Part shown: in pieces, positions 1 through 55,359 of the stretch
How positions within the stretch are numbered: the first letter of the stretch is position 1
Layout: every line of letters starts with the position of its first letter
Source: Protonemura montana
Lineage: Eukaryota > Arthropoda > Insecta > Plecoptera > Nemouridae
DNA length: 64,000 nt
Direction: 5' to 3'
Assembly (NCBI GenBank): GCA_947568835.1
Contig: OX387606.1
Coordinates: 3,596,001-3,660,000 of the forward strand
Translations under genes and position numbers: made by a program
The notes under the pieces: model-generated
Seen by the model: the letters and a program-made list of their open reading frames with translations, nothing else
Databases searched by the model: none
Told to the model about the DNA's origin: nothing

Positions 1-895
1 CAGGTTTTACATAAGCATTTAATTCATAGTCGTTTGGTAGTTTTCCAGCCAGTTCCTTGCACAGATTGCGGCCGTGACCGTCCGTCACAATTATCACACG
101 TATTTTGTGATCTTGAATGAGTGTTTGCTTGCCTTTCCCCATGTTATGTTTACTATTGGTGCATTGACTCCCAGACGAGTCCTGTGACCCTGTTGACCCT
201 GCTGATGATGTCGTGCTCCTTATATCTAGCGTTTCTGAGGACACTGAGGACACTGAGGACACGCACGAGATTTCTTCGGTATAATCTTTTTCATTAACTG
301 CGGTGTTTACATAGACTTCCTCCCCCACTGATTTCCCAAAGTCGGTCTTCAATTCGGTACTGTTTATATCTTCTCTGCTATTTGTTGCCTCATAGAAACT
401 AACTCGCGAAGCAATCTTGTTCCCGACAACTTTTTTTGTCGAATTTTGTAAGGTTATGATCGCCATTTCATGCTTAGTTGGTGATGTGGGCGTTGCCGGC
501 ATTGGAGTTGAAATTGAAGTCGAATGCTGTGTCTTACCGCTTTGTTGTTCTTCAATCAACTGAGATTTGAGAGTATTGTTGCACGTTTTTACTTCTTTCA
601 ATTCCAATTTAAGGGTTTGGACTGCACTGTTTAACAAGTCTAATTCAGCACGTAGTTCACTCACTATCAATGACAGCTTCGAAATGTCAGATGGCTCGCT
701 GTTAGCCTTCGAACACATTTGACAAGTCCACGCACTGGTATTGTTTTGTTCAGAATCTTCAGCACAGTTCCAGTGAAGAGTGCTTCCACACACGATACAA
801 TCTATGCCTTTAGTTACTTTCCTTTTGCATTTTGCACACTTTATATTAACCTTTTGCCACGCGCTCTCTAACAGCCCACCTTCTATTGCCGCCAT
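1..895 (-). mobile_element. 5' part of a non-LTR retrotransposon ORF1 (PHD finger, coiled coil, SGNH-like), cut by window edge
   Basis: An open frame runs on the minus strand from an ATG at 895-893 to the window edge, 298 codons without a stop. Residues 20-61 form a C4HC3 PHD-like finger (Cys20, 23, 33, 36, His41, Cys44, 58, 61). About 70-116 is Leu/Glu/Lys rich and coiled-coil-like, followed by a Ser/Thr-rich linker with a VSS triplet repeat. Residues 266-298 read RVIIVTDGHGRNL and on to AYVKP, like the start of SGNH-hydrolase domains in ORF1 proteins of CR1/L2-type LINEs. The order finger, coil, esterase is known for such ORF1 proteins, which bind and chaperone the element RNA. The frame stays open upstream of the ATG to a TAG near 1008. 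Family assignment is inferred from motif order only; a host PHD gene is the alternative. ORF2 would lie left of the window. Confidence 0.7.
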
Positions 896-1014
896 CTTGT
901 ATATGATTGTATACGATGGAACTTGCTTTCTTACAAATGTCTTCAACAAGGAAACCACCCACTTCCAGCTGCTGCTAAACGGGCAACCCGACGTCGTCCA
1001 GAGACTCTAAATGA
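896..1014 (-). other. Putative 5' UTR of the LINE, up to the telomere-repeat junction
   Basis: About 120 bp between the ORF1 ATG and the first pentanucleotide repeat. Read on the minus strand it starts straight after the TTAGG-type array and leads into the ATG with no intervening unique sequence. It carries GTCTCTGGACGACGTCGGG near its start. No TATA box was seen. LINEs of this kind usually have internal promoters, so this could include the promoter. Confidence 0.4.
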
Positions 1015-1427
1015 CTTAACCTAACCTAACCTAACCTAACCTAACCTAACCCAACCTAACCTAACCTAACCTAACCTAACCTAACCTAACCTAACCTAAC
1101 CTAACCTAACCTAACCTAACCTAACCTGACCTGACCTAACCTGACCTAACCTAACCTAACCTAACCTAACCTGACCTAACCTTACCTGACCTGACCTGAC
1201 CTGACCTGACCTGACCTGACCTGACCTAACCTAACCTAACCTGACCTAACCTTACCTGACCTGACCTGACCTGACCTGACCTGACCTAACCTAACCTAAC
1301 CTAACCTAACCTAACCTGACCTGACCTGACCTGACCTGTCCTGACCTGACCTGACCTGACCTGACCTGACCTGACCTGACCTGACCTGACCTGACCTGAC
1401 CTGACCTGACCTGACCTGTCCTGACCT
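1015..1427. repeat. Telomere-type pentanucleotide array, (CCTAA)n grading into (CCTGA)n
   Basis: About 82 head-to-tail 5-bp units. From 1015 to about 1128 nearly all are CCTAA, the complement of the arthropod telomere unit TTAGG. From about 1183 to 1223, 1258 to 1283 and 1318 to 1420 the units are almost pure CCTGA (complement TCAGG), with a few CCTTA and CCTGT. Unique DNA follows on the right and a LINE on the left, so this is an interstitial block or the inner edge of a subtelomere, not a free end. Confidence 0.95.
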
Positions 1428-4400
1428 GGTAGCATCAGTGTCGCTGGTACGGTGACATGTGCGTTGCACGAGCAAGGTACACATTGGGGTTGTTTAGACT
1501 TAGCTTCCTCCCCCTCACCAGATAATAATTCGGTATTCAGTGACCGAATTCACAAAATTAATTCACCGACTTCCATTTCGGTGCCAAATGCGACGTGTAC
1601 TAATCCTTTAGGAACTTGGTGCAGAATTTCTAATAGCTTTTAGTGCCTAAAGATGGAAGCAAGCGTGAGACCTATGAGTCTCTCAGCTTCCGCCAGAGAA
1701 GACCAGAGTCCAGAGTCGAACCAGAATCACAAGATACTCATCACAATGTATCTTTCTGTACAAACAGAAAAAAAAACAATCAATCAACAAAGATATCATT
1801 TATTTTTCTTCATCAACTGGTAGCAAGCAACGCTTTTGGACCACCGCCGGTCGGTAAGCCAAGCTGTCAAGGCGTCGAGCCACCATGCCGACGACGCCTG
1901 TTGCTCGAGAGTGCGGCGCCGGCGCCTCGAAGCCCCGCCCTCGGTCCCTCCCCCTCATCCACTTAGACCGGTCTTTCCCGCACCTTGCACCTGTCACGGA
2001 GTTGCAAGGGGAGGGGGACGACGACTTCGCGCTTAGGTACGTACTTGAAAAAACAACAAGAAAGCCGTGAATAAAATAGAAAAAAATGTTTTTCAATTGG
2101 ATTTCCACGACTTTTCGACCGATGCACTCTTGAGCGTTTGCACTTTTGTGTTCCTTGCTCTTCACGTCATTTCTTTCAGGTATTGGGACAATAAAATGAA
2201 AAACTCACAAGTTTTAGCTTTTAATATTTAGTTAAACCACAGGTTAAACCACAGTTAAACCCTATATTTCGGGACCTTGGTATTCCTGCTTTTCGTGAAC
2301 TTCCACTAGGTACTTAAGACTTGGGTTTTAACTTCTAGAACCGGGCTGTAGGCTTCTTCCAGGCCCATCCCTCACGTTTTTCTTGGCTCAGCGTTAACTA
2401 TATTGACCACTGGCAGCAAGTTTAAACAGATTTAACAGTGTTTCATTGGTCAGGTGTTTTCTGAATCGATTGAGTAATTTCAACTCACTTTTATATAGGA
2501 ATCCAGGGGTTCGGTCACAATTACCCACTCTTCTTTTACTATATCTGGTCACCGTTTCTAAAAACTAATGCTGAAATCAGCCGGCTCTCGCTAAGTAAAA
2601 TGTGCGTGACGGCAAGGCGGGTTTATAAATAAAGTATGCAATAATTGGTACGAACAGGGGAAACATTGTTGTGCATATCGGTACAAAAATCAATTTTGTT
2701 ATTTATTTTTCAAGGGCCGAACGATGGGAATAACCAAAAAATTTCACAAATGCTCCTAATTGAAGGCTGCACAGTGGCGCTTTCTATCCAATTGTGGCGA
2801 CGGACTTTGCAAACATCTAGAATCTATTTCGATCGTGTACCAAGAAAAAGAGTACGGTTATTGCATCTGCTATAGGCTATACAACAACCTTTAATTGTAG
2901 ATGCCATTTATTGGTTAGATATACACAATGCTTTGCTTACATGCTGTCTTGTCTAGTTACCAACCTATTGTGCAAAGTTTTTATTACCCTGGCTTAAAGA
3001 AACAAACAATAATACTGCCTAAAACTATTGCCTGTAAAGAGTTATAAGCAGCGGGTATGAAGCCACATGTTCAGTAGTTGTCATTTTCACATATAAAGCT
3101 CGCAACAAATAAATATTAAACTAAGCCTAAGGACAGAGAGGATGTCTTCGGTTCCTGCCGTTGTCAGCTGACGGCCACCCCGGCAACTAGGACGCAGATT
3201 ACTATCGGTTGACGACACCGACGGTGCACGAGGGTCGCCGTCGATGACGAGAGCTGCAAATCGATAGGGAGTTGTTGATTGCATTATTTAGGGAGAGCCC
3301 AATGGCCCTATGAGTATGTGCCATCACATGGGTTACCTCTGCTTTGAAGGACAGAAGTGTGTTCGAAAAACTCTTCACTTGATTGCGCCAAAGGTATCAA
3401 CAGAGTTCATAAAATTAATTAAACTTACCTACCGAACTACATCCCATTTAATTAGGTATAGGAATCGGGATTATAGGAAAAGGAAAGAAGGATCTTACAA
3501 CAGTTGGGCTTATTGGGATATGTGCTGAGAATTTTATTATTGGGCCAACGTCTTTGGTTTCCGTTATTCTCAACTTATGCTCGATAAACGTTGGGAGAAT
3601 CAAGTACAGCCTCTGTGACTAACCATGAAACCTGTATGAATTGCAAAGAAAAAAACTGGGACTAGCAATCATATGTTCACAAGCATTGTGACACAGTACA
3701 GTATTTCAGGATTAGAACCGCCAACAAAAAGGGGCCGACCTACAGTCTTCCTGTCTATGGGCTCTAATGGGCGAATGTTGTCAGAAGACTACGTGTCGAC
3801 CATTTTTGATGGTGGTTTCTGAAACCAGCTGAAAATAACATACATCGGACAATTTAGGTACAACGTTTAGGTTACTTACCTGCCTAGTATTGCAGATACA
3901 CACGCTATAACCGGTTGCCAACTAAATTATTTTATCAGACCATTGCAATGCGATTGTGTGGCGATCAATTTCTAGACCGTCATCTCCACTCTTTGCGACT
4001 CTCCTTGGCGATTGACAAGGCAAGGGGTGGCGTCGTCGGCGTCGCTCATCCGCACCCCCGTGAGTCACGCGTTACGCGCGCTCCGCCGCCCGCCGTCGAC
4101 GGCCACGTGGGGGGCGACGCACTGGCCCGAAAGGAGGCTGCTGACGTCACCGTGCAGCGGCGCCTTTTCGTACAGGGTGCACGATTGCAGTCGATTCTAG
4201 CTCCGTGTCATTTTACAAGGCACCCGACCGAATGCCACTCGGCGGATTGGATCCGTCATATTCCTGCTTTCCGCTTCTGATTACCGCGTGGTTGTCAATA
4301 CAAGAATACGAATATAGTAACATACATTATGTTGTGTGGTAAATTCCATCCACGTATTGGACCTCGATGTTTAACGACGCATCCGGACAAGAAGCCTGGT

Positions 4401-5930
4401 GGCATCCAGCAACTACCTGCTTACGCGTCTTGCTCATCAATAGCAGGACTAAAATTGTTGATTCTGTCACGTGAGAGAAGGACGTGAGCAAATGTGTAGG
4501 TATCTAATTACGGCAATATTCTCAGTTCAGCACGAAAGTCTTTATATTCGAATTACACTATTTGCATCGTGTCTAGTAGGGGGTTAGATGTGAAAGCCAT
4601 CATCTTGCAATTATTGTGTACCTACATTCCTATTCTTTGATCGTTTTGCGGGAAATTATGTGCTGGCTCCATCGCACTTTGTTTTGTATCGTATTTCAAA
4701 ACATGTAATTGCATCTTGGAATAAACTGGAAAGCATTCATACTTAATCCCTGCGTGGCGTTGATGTAACAAAGAAGAGGTGTTTGACCAGACCATTCACT
4801 TGATTAGGTTTTGGCTGTACGCTATACTTATCCGGGCACTCAAGTATAAAACACAGGAGGTAGCCATTGTCTCTGAGTTTAGGGGCAGGGGGTGAGGCGT
4901 CAATGCTGTCTGTGAGACTGGTCAGGTACAGTTAGGGATGCTACATCTCGATGCTAGGCAGGAAGTACTTCATGTCGGAGAGGTATGCGACGGGGGCTGC
5001 TCGTTGCTGGAATTGCTGGCATTTCTTGAAGTCAGTGTGGTCAGTTTGTTAGAGTAGCTCGGGGAAGATATAGTGAACTGTGGATACTACGGCTGGTATA
5101 AAATGCGCTTCAAGAAAGGTAAGGTAGCCGATTATTATGTCATTCATTTGGTCCAATACATGGCTTGACAGTTGGTCAGTCCGTAACACAGTAATTTCGA
5201 ACGGAGTTTGACCTCCAATAGCCATCTCTTTGTGATTTGGAGGCAACGGCTAGCCAAGGGTTTGTGCATGTAACCTAGTAACTAAGCGTTTGGCAAATGC
5301 ACTGTCAGTTGCTTTGTCATGGTAACTGGTATAAAGAGTAGAACAAGCTTTAATTAAATCAACGCTTATTATTCTGAAATAATTGTGAACTTTGTGTGAA
5401 AATAGATTTGATGGATTCTACAGTGCGTGGAAAAATATGAAAACGTCACTAAAAATTGTCACATAACAGCAAATAAAGAAAAAACGAAGTGATGTATGCG
5501 TGCATAACTTAAAACTACACACTACTTTTGAAGATTGGCTAGATAACTATCTTACTATTTTTAACAGCGTAAGAAGGTTTGTCGAGCATTGGTACGAAAC
5601 AAAGTGGTCAATAAATGAATGAATTCAGAAATTGTGACTTGCACAATTCAATTGCATGGGGCTTGTGAACGACAGGTTGCAGGCACCCCAATGTTGGCAG
5701 TGTTTGCAGCTTGTTGAAGATCAGCGCTAACTTATGCGACAATTTCGAATCGATTTTACAGATAATTAGGAAACAAGTGAAGCGTGGCACGAGCTTAGGA
5801 AAGAATCACTTGTAAATTCTTCGCGCAAGAGTTTACAAGTCGCTACTCTCTCTCTTTCTCTCGTTTCCATTTAGTTTAAAAAAAAAAGCGAAAATCTCAT
5901 TCGCACACCGAATCGAAATTCCGATTTCGT
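1428..5930. other. Non-coding stretch upstream of Pax6, no gene supported
   Basis: No open frame here has a recognisable domain or phased splice sites. There are GC-rich, CpG-dense patches at about 1840-2040, 3130-3250 and 4010-4190, and AT-rich DNA between them. A short tandem of TTAAACCACAG-like units lies near 2230-2260. I see no coding evidence in this stretch. Confidence 0.5.
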
Positions 5931-5939
5931 AAATACGTC

Positions 5940-6450
5940 AAACTCTGCGACCCCCACCACCCCCCTCCCAGTTTAGAGTTAATCTTGCGTACACATGCCA
6001 CCCTCGCCAATTTGTCCCCGTCACTTCGCGCACCTTTCCCCCTCTCCCCAAACGGGCCGAGGGTGTCGCGCCGTCCAGGACACCCTCACGCGGCACCACG
6101 GCGAACTTCGCGTGGTCGCGCCGCGCCCTCTTGCCGCCCTTCCGCGCGAATGAACAGTGTTCTGAGCACCCATTGGCGGGCACGACGCGGTGGGCGCCAC
6201 GGGATTGGTCCATATCGAGGGTCGCCGTCGACGGCGAAGTGCAAGGTAGCGCGAGGTGGTCGACTAGTGTGGGGCGACCGGCGAAGAGGAGCGTAACGCG
6301 GTACCGGTTGCAAGTCAGGCCAGTCGCGTTCGGGGCAGCACAGTGTCGAATAGGGTGCGCCTTTCTGTGCAGGGTTATAGGGTTGACGGACTAGGAGTGC
6401 GTTTGTTTGGACGTTGACAGTTTGTTGTAATGGAATCAAGACTAGCCGAA
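5940..6450 (+). promoter_or_regulatory. CpG-rich patch with two inverted CCAAT boxes, candidate promoter
   Basis: A 500-bp CpG-dense block between AT-rich flanks. It holds CATTGGCGGG near 6171 and GATTGGTCC near 6203, both inverted CCAAT boxes 30 bp apart, as in TATA-less CpG promoters. It lies about 4 kb upstream of the first Pax6 exon I can support, so it could drive a non-coding first exon. This is inference; similar CpG patches are scattered through the window and most are probably not promoters. Confidence 0.2.
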
Positions 6451-9400
6451 GGGCGCGTTTGACGACAGGACCTTTTTTACTGTGAGTACACGAGTGAAAT
6501 ATAAATACCCACGACTAGTTTGTCATTTTGATTCCCCAAAATTGTTGCCGAGTATTTCCTGTTACTAAGTGGAGCTAGTTTAATTAACTTTGTGTTAGTA
6601 GAAATGACGTTGTGTCAGTTGCCGTAGTTGGGAAGTTAGGTGTTCTGGGAATTCTAGCCACGATGCGATTGTTGTCAGGATTGTTGTTCGGTTTCGCGTG
6701 GACGCTGGTTTTTGACATGACCTTTGCTTTTCTTTCGATTTGATTGACACAGTGGCTACCTGGGTACGGTATTATCCACCCGATTTCTTGGATTGATGTT
6801 CTTAAGTCGATTTCAAACTATTTGATTCAGATAAGCTTGTGGCGCTGCGAACGATGACTTTATGGGAAGGATTAATCCAATAAAAATAATAATGTAGTTC
6901 AAGCATCCATACAAAGAAGTGACGAATACATTTGTAAATGTACCGACCAGGCTGTACTGACGATCATGATGCGATTTTCTTGCATTTCAGGCATATTGCT
7001 ATTTGACTTCAACAATAGAATGGGTAGAAAAATAAGTGATTTGTAGGCATTTTGCATTGTTGTCTGATCTAGCCTTGAGCGGCGATTGCTGCAGCTATCA
7101 GCCAGAGTATGGTTCGCAAGTGAATATGTTGTATTGGTAATATCAACCCTAGGGTAGTTAAAGAAGTGGAGTTTGCCTAAAATCTGAGTTACATTGTCTA
7201 CGTAAAAATATAGCATTATTAGTTTGGGCAGATAATTGGATTCAGACGGTTACAAAACATCCTCATGCGAGCTATTTAATTTATATCCAGTATTATCACA
7301 CAAAATTTGAACGTTATCGACCCCTCGTTAATCAGGCTTTATTTCGACTGCACTATTTTCTCACCACGAATGGAAAACACAACTTCGCTCGATATAAATG
7401 ATCATTGTCTACCGAATCGTTTGCTGTGGGTAAAATTATGTGCAAAAAACACTATGAGAGTTGACTCAGTTTCATCGACGAAAGAAATACTATTCCCACT
7501 TCGCGTTTGTGGCATGTTAAGGCATGCACGCGGTTTTTGCCGAAGGGTAGCTGACGGCGCCGTCGACCCGGCCGACGAGAGCCGGACGTCCGGGTAACGG
7601 GACTGGCTTAGCCCGGCACAGGACGGCATGCATCCCGTACTCGCGGTCGTCCTCCATCCTCCATCCTCCGTCCTACATCGTCACAGTTCTCCAAGGTTCA
7701 AGGACAAGGTCCATTCCAACTAATTATTTCACTCACCCACGTAACCGAATTACCTTCAAGTCACAGGAGAAACTTTTCACGGATCAAATATTTTGGGTCT
7801 CTGTTAAACCAAGATTTTCTCAAAATTACTGCGTGTTGGCTGCTTAAATAAGATAATGTACGCAGGCCCAAATTAAAAAGTGCGAATTTAAAATACATAG
7901 AACATGGTTGTTTGAATGTGCTTATGGGTTTCAGAAGCATTTTCATGAAGACCAAACAAATTACTTAGATGCATACTGCACCACTCATTTACTCCACCTC
8001 GTAGTTCCTTTCTATCAATATGTTTCATTTCATATAAATTACAATTTACAAGTACATTTACTTCCGAGTTCTGGCACTGCTAAATCTACATAATAAGCAT
8101 TGGAAATCAGTCAGGCAACGTGTTTATCTGTGTACATAGGTACTTAAATCAAGAGGGTTGAATTCGCAATGAATGCACGGGTAAAATTAGGGCTGGCATA
8201 CGTTAAAAAAACACAAAATGAATGAAATGCATATCGCTGTGTTTCTATTCTACGATTTCTTTCAATTTAATTAGAGTCAAAAGCGTCCTCGACTGCAGCT
8301 ACATTCATTCACCAATTAATCTAAAAGCTCATTAGCAGTAAACAACCCCCTCGTCGCCAGCCTCTCCACGGCGAGCGTTTCCGCCTAGCTGTCGCGAACA
8401 CAGGATCCAAACACGTACAACATCAACATCGCGCCAACGGTTCGACATTATGACAGTAAATAGTGTCAAATGCGCCGTGATTGAAACGTGGTCCGGATCG
8501 CACGGCACGCTGCCGCAGGTCGACGCTAATTGGCGACGCCGATCGTCGAGCGTCCCGTCGAGCGCCTAGCTTTTCATCGGACGCACAATGTTTTGACGTA
8601 GCGACGCGATTCCGGCGTACGAGCAAACGACCGCGCACAAAAAGCGAATTAGCAATTAGTGATTTTAAAACCATTTCATTTCTGTAGCTTCCTCGTTTGT
8701 GTATGGCTCTTATAATAGCAGCAACTGGATAGACCAGCACCACATAGGCATATCCCATCCAAATGACACTCGGTGTTTGGAATTGATAATGCTTGCTAAA
8801 GTGGCAGTCTTCTCTAGGAGTCACTACTCGAGGTGTTGTGTAACACAGTAATTGCCCCCGTGAGATTTACTCGGTGCCCCCCCCCCCCCCCCCCTCACGC
8901 AAAAGAGCGTCGTTCTCGAAGAGCTTTTGTTCACGACGTCGAGGCGACAGACGCACTTCGACGCACACTGTTGGCCGTGACAACGCCACGGTGGTCTCGG
9001 ATTCCAGGGCGCTAATTGAGTCGGGGTGTGGGGTTAGGAGTTGATTGGGCAACAATGGGACGCGTCGAGGGACTGCAACAAGTTGACATCGGTGTGCATA
9101 CCGTCGGGAGTTGGTTTCAGAGACTGGCTTTGCAGGAACTTGGGGTTCAATTGTTTCTATAAAGTGTATGGCATATATTGCAACGCGCAAGACTAAGCAG
9201 TGTGTAAATTACATGCAACTGGGTCGGTTAAAAAACAAAGTCGGGACATTAGGAATGTCTAAAAATTTTTTTTTTTGCAATTGTTCAGTTTCAATTATAT
9301 CTGTTTGCCATTATTAAGCTGACAGTATCTAAATACTGTCTCCAGATATTATATTCTGACTTTCTTGAGGGATCCCTCGGTCGCGATGCACCCGAGATGT

Positions 9401-9820
9401 CTCCATCGCGAGTGTTTACCAGTCGAGACGTGGATCTGGCGTCGAACACATGTGCTCTTGAGCCTCGTCGTCGTCAAGGGCAGCCCCCGTGCACTTGTGT
9501 AAATACGCACTCCTCGTGGTGCCCTGCAATTAGGTGCTAATTACCTTCGACCGAGGCCGTATCCTTGAGACTGTTAGGGGAAGGACGACGCTCAAGCGTT
9601 CCAATCAAAGGATGGCCAAGTACCTACCTATTACCAAGGCATACGAAATTATGACATCCAGATAGATTGATTTCTTGTGAGACGCACTGTTTTAGCAACG
9701 GGTCGTGTGGAACTAGTCTAAGGGTATCCGTGAATGAGTGGTTGAGGCTGGTTTTGAATCTTACCTAGCCTAAAAGGGAAGTGGGTAAAAAAGGTTGCCA
9801 ACTCGTGGCCATACTCAAGG
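6451..9820. other. Non-coding stretch, no gene supported
   Basis: Mostly AT-rich DNA with CpG-rich patches at about 7540-7630 and 8470-8640 and an 18-bp poly-C tract at 8877-8894. None of the short open frames shows a domain or convincing codon structure. Confidence 0.5.
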
Positions 9821-10140
9821 TACGGCTTAACGTCCCTTCCGAAGGATGTTACAACTCGAACTACAGGATTCCTCCACAAATCCATGCTGTCGAGAGGTTG
9901 GTAAGCAAGGCGAGTGAAGTTGCTGTACTAACTTCAGCTAGTTCAACCGCTCACCCGGACATGCCACAACTCTTCTAATACCGAGATAAGCATGGCAAAT
10001 GAAGTTGTTACTTCGGGTAGGTACGACGGTAAAAGGGTGAGCCATAATTGTTGGTAGAATGTATAGTTTGTTTTGTGGTCAGTGGTCACCCATCCAACAC
10101 AGGTCCAAACATGCTGTTGCTCAACTCGGCACAACAGATT
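9820..10140 (-). repeat. Diverged 5S rRNA-derived SINE (SINE3-like)
   Basis: On the minus strand 10140-10084 reads GAGTTGAGCAAC, then TTGGATGGGTGACC, matching the internal control region of 5S rRNA (A box around AAGTTAAGCAAC, C box around GGATGGGTGACC) in the right order and spacing. Further along on the same strand 9841-9824 is CGGAAGGGACGTTAAGCC, a box also found in the better-preserved copy near 38 kb. The middle is longer than in that copy, so this one is older or carries an insertion. Confidence 0.55.
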
Positions 10141-10285
10141 GCAAAATGGCGTCGATCGATTGCAAGCACGGAGGCAGAGTGGAGCCCGCGTGAATTTACA
10201 AGACTCGCGGTGATCCCCCATCAAGTCCCTGGCTCGATCCAATGTTGCTTAACTTTCAAACACTTCACGTTTTATTTCTCAGCAG

Positions 10286-55029
<44,744 letters not shown>

Positions 55030-55329
55030 CCCTGGTGGAACTAGCCTGGCCGTCGTCGGCGTCGACAGCGTCCCGACGCCGTCCAGTGGCGACCGGGCAA
55101 AGTGAGCGGGCTCGCCGAACAAAAAGACAATCGCGGCGAGCCGATGCCGTTGTGTGGCGTGTGTGCGTGTAAAGTGGCCGTGCGTGTTTTGCCCTGTGAT
55201 CCCGTTTTTACCCAGTAGGCCGCGACCGGCGCGTTACGAGGGGGGCCGTGCATCAACGAGCCCCCCGACGCGACAAGTATCTTGCAATTTATTTCCCGCC
55301 ACTTGTGCAGAATTCAGCAGGGTGTGTCG

Positions 55330-55335
55330 AATAAA
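55330..55335 (+). terminator. ey: Candidate Pax6 polyadenylation signal
   Basis: AATAAA 300 bp after the stop codon, giving a short 3' UTR. Longer 3' UTRs cannot be excluded. Confidence 0.5.
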
Positions 55336-55359
55336 ACATAACCGATTCGGAGGAAACTT

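Noticed and set aside
1800..2165. A 121-residue minus-strand frame.
   Set aside because: Composition follows the local GC-rich patch, there is no domain, and overlapping frames on the other strand are equally open.
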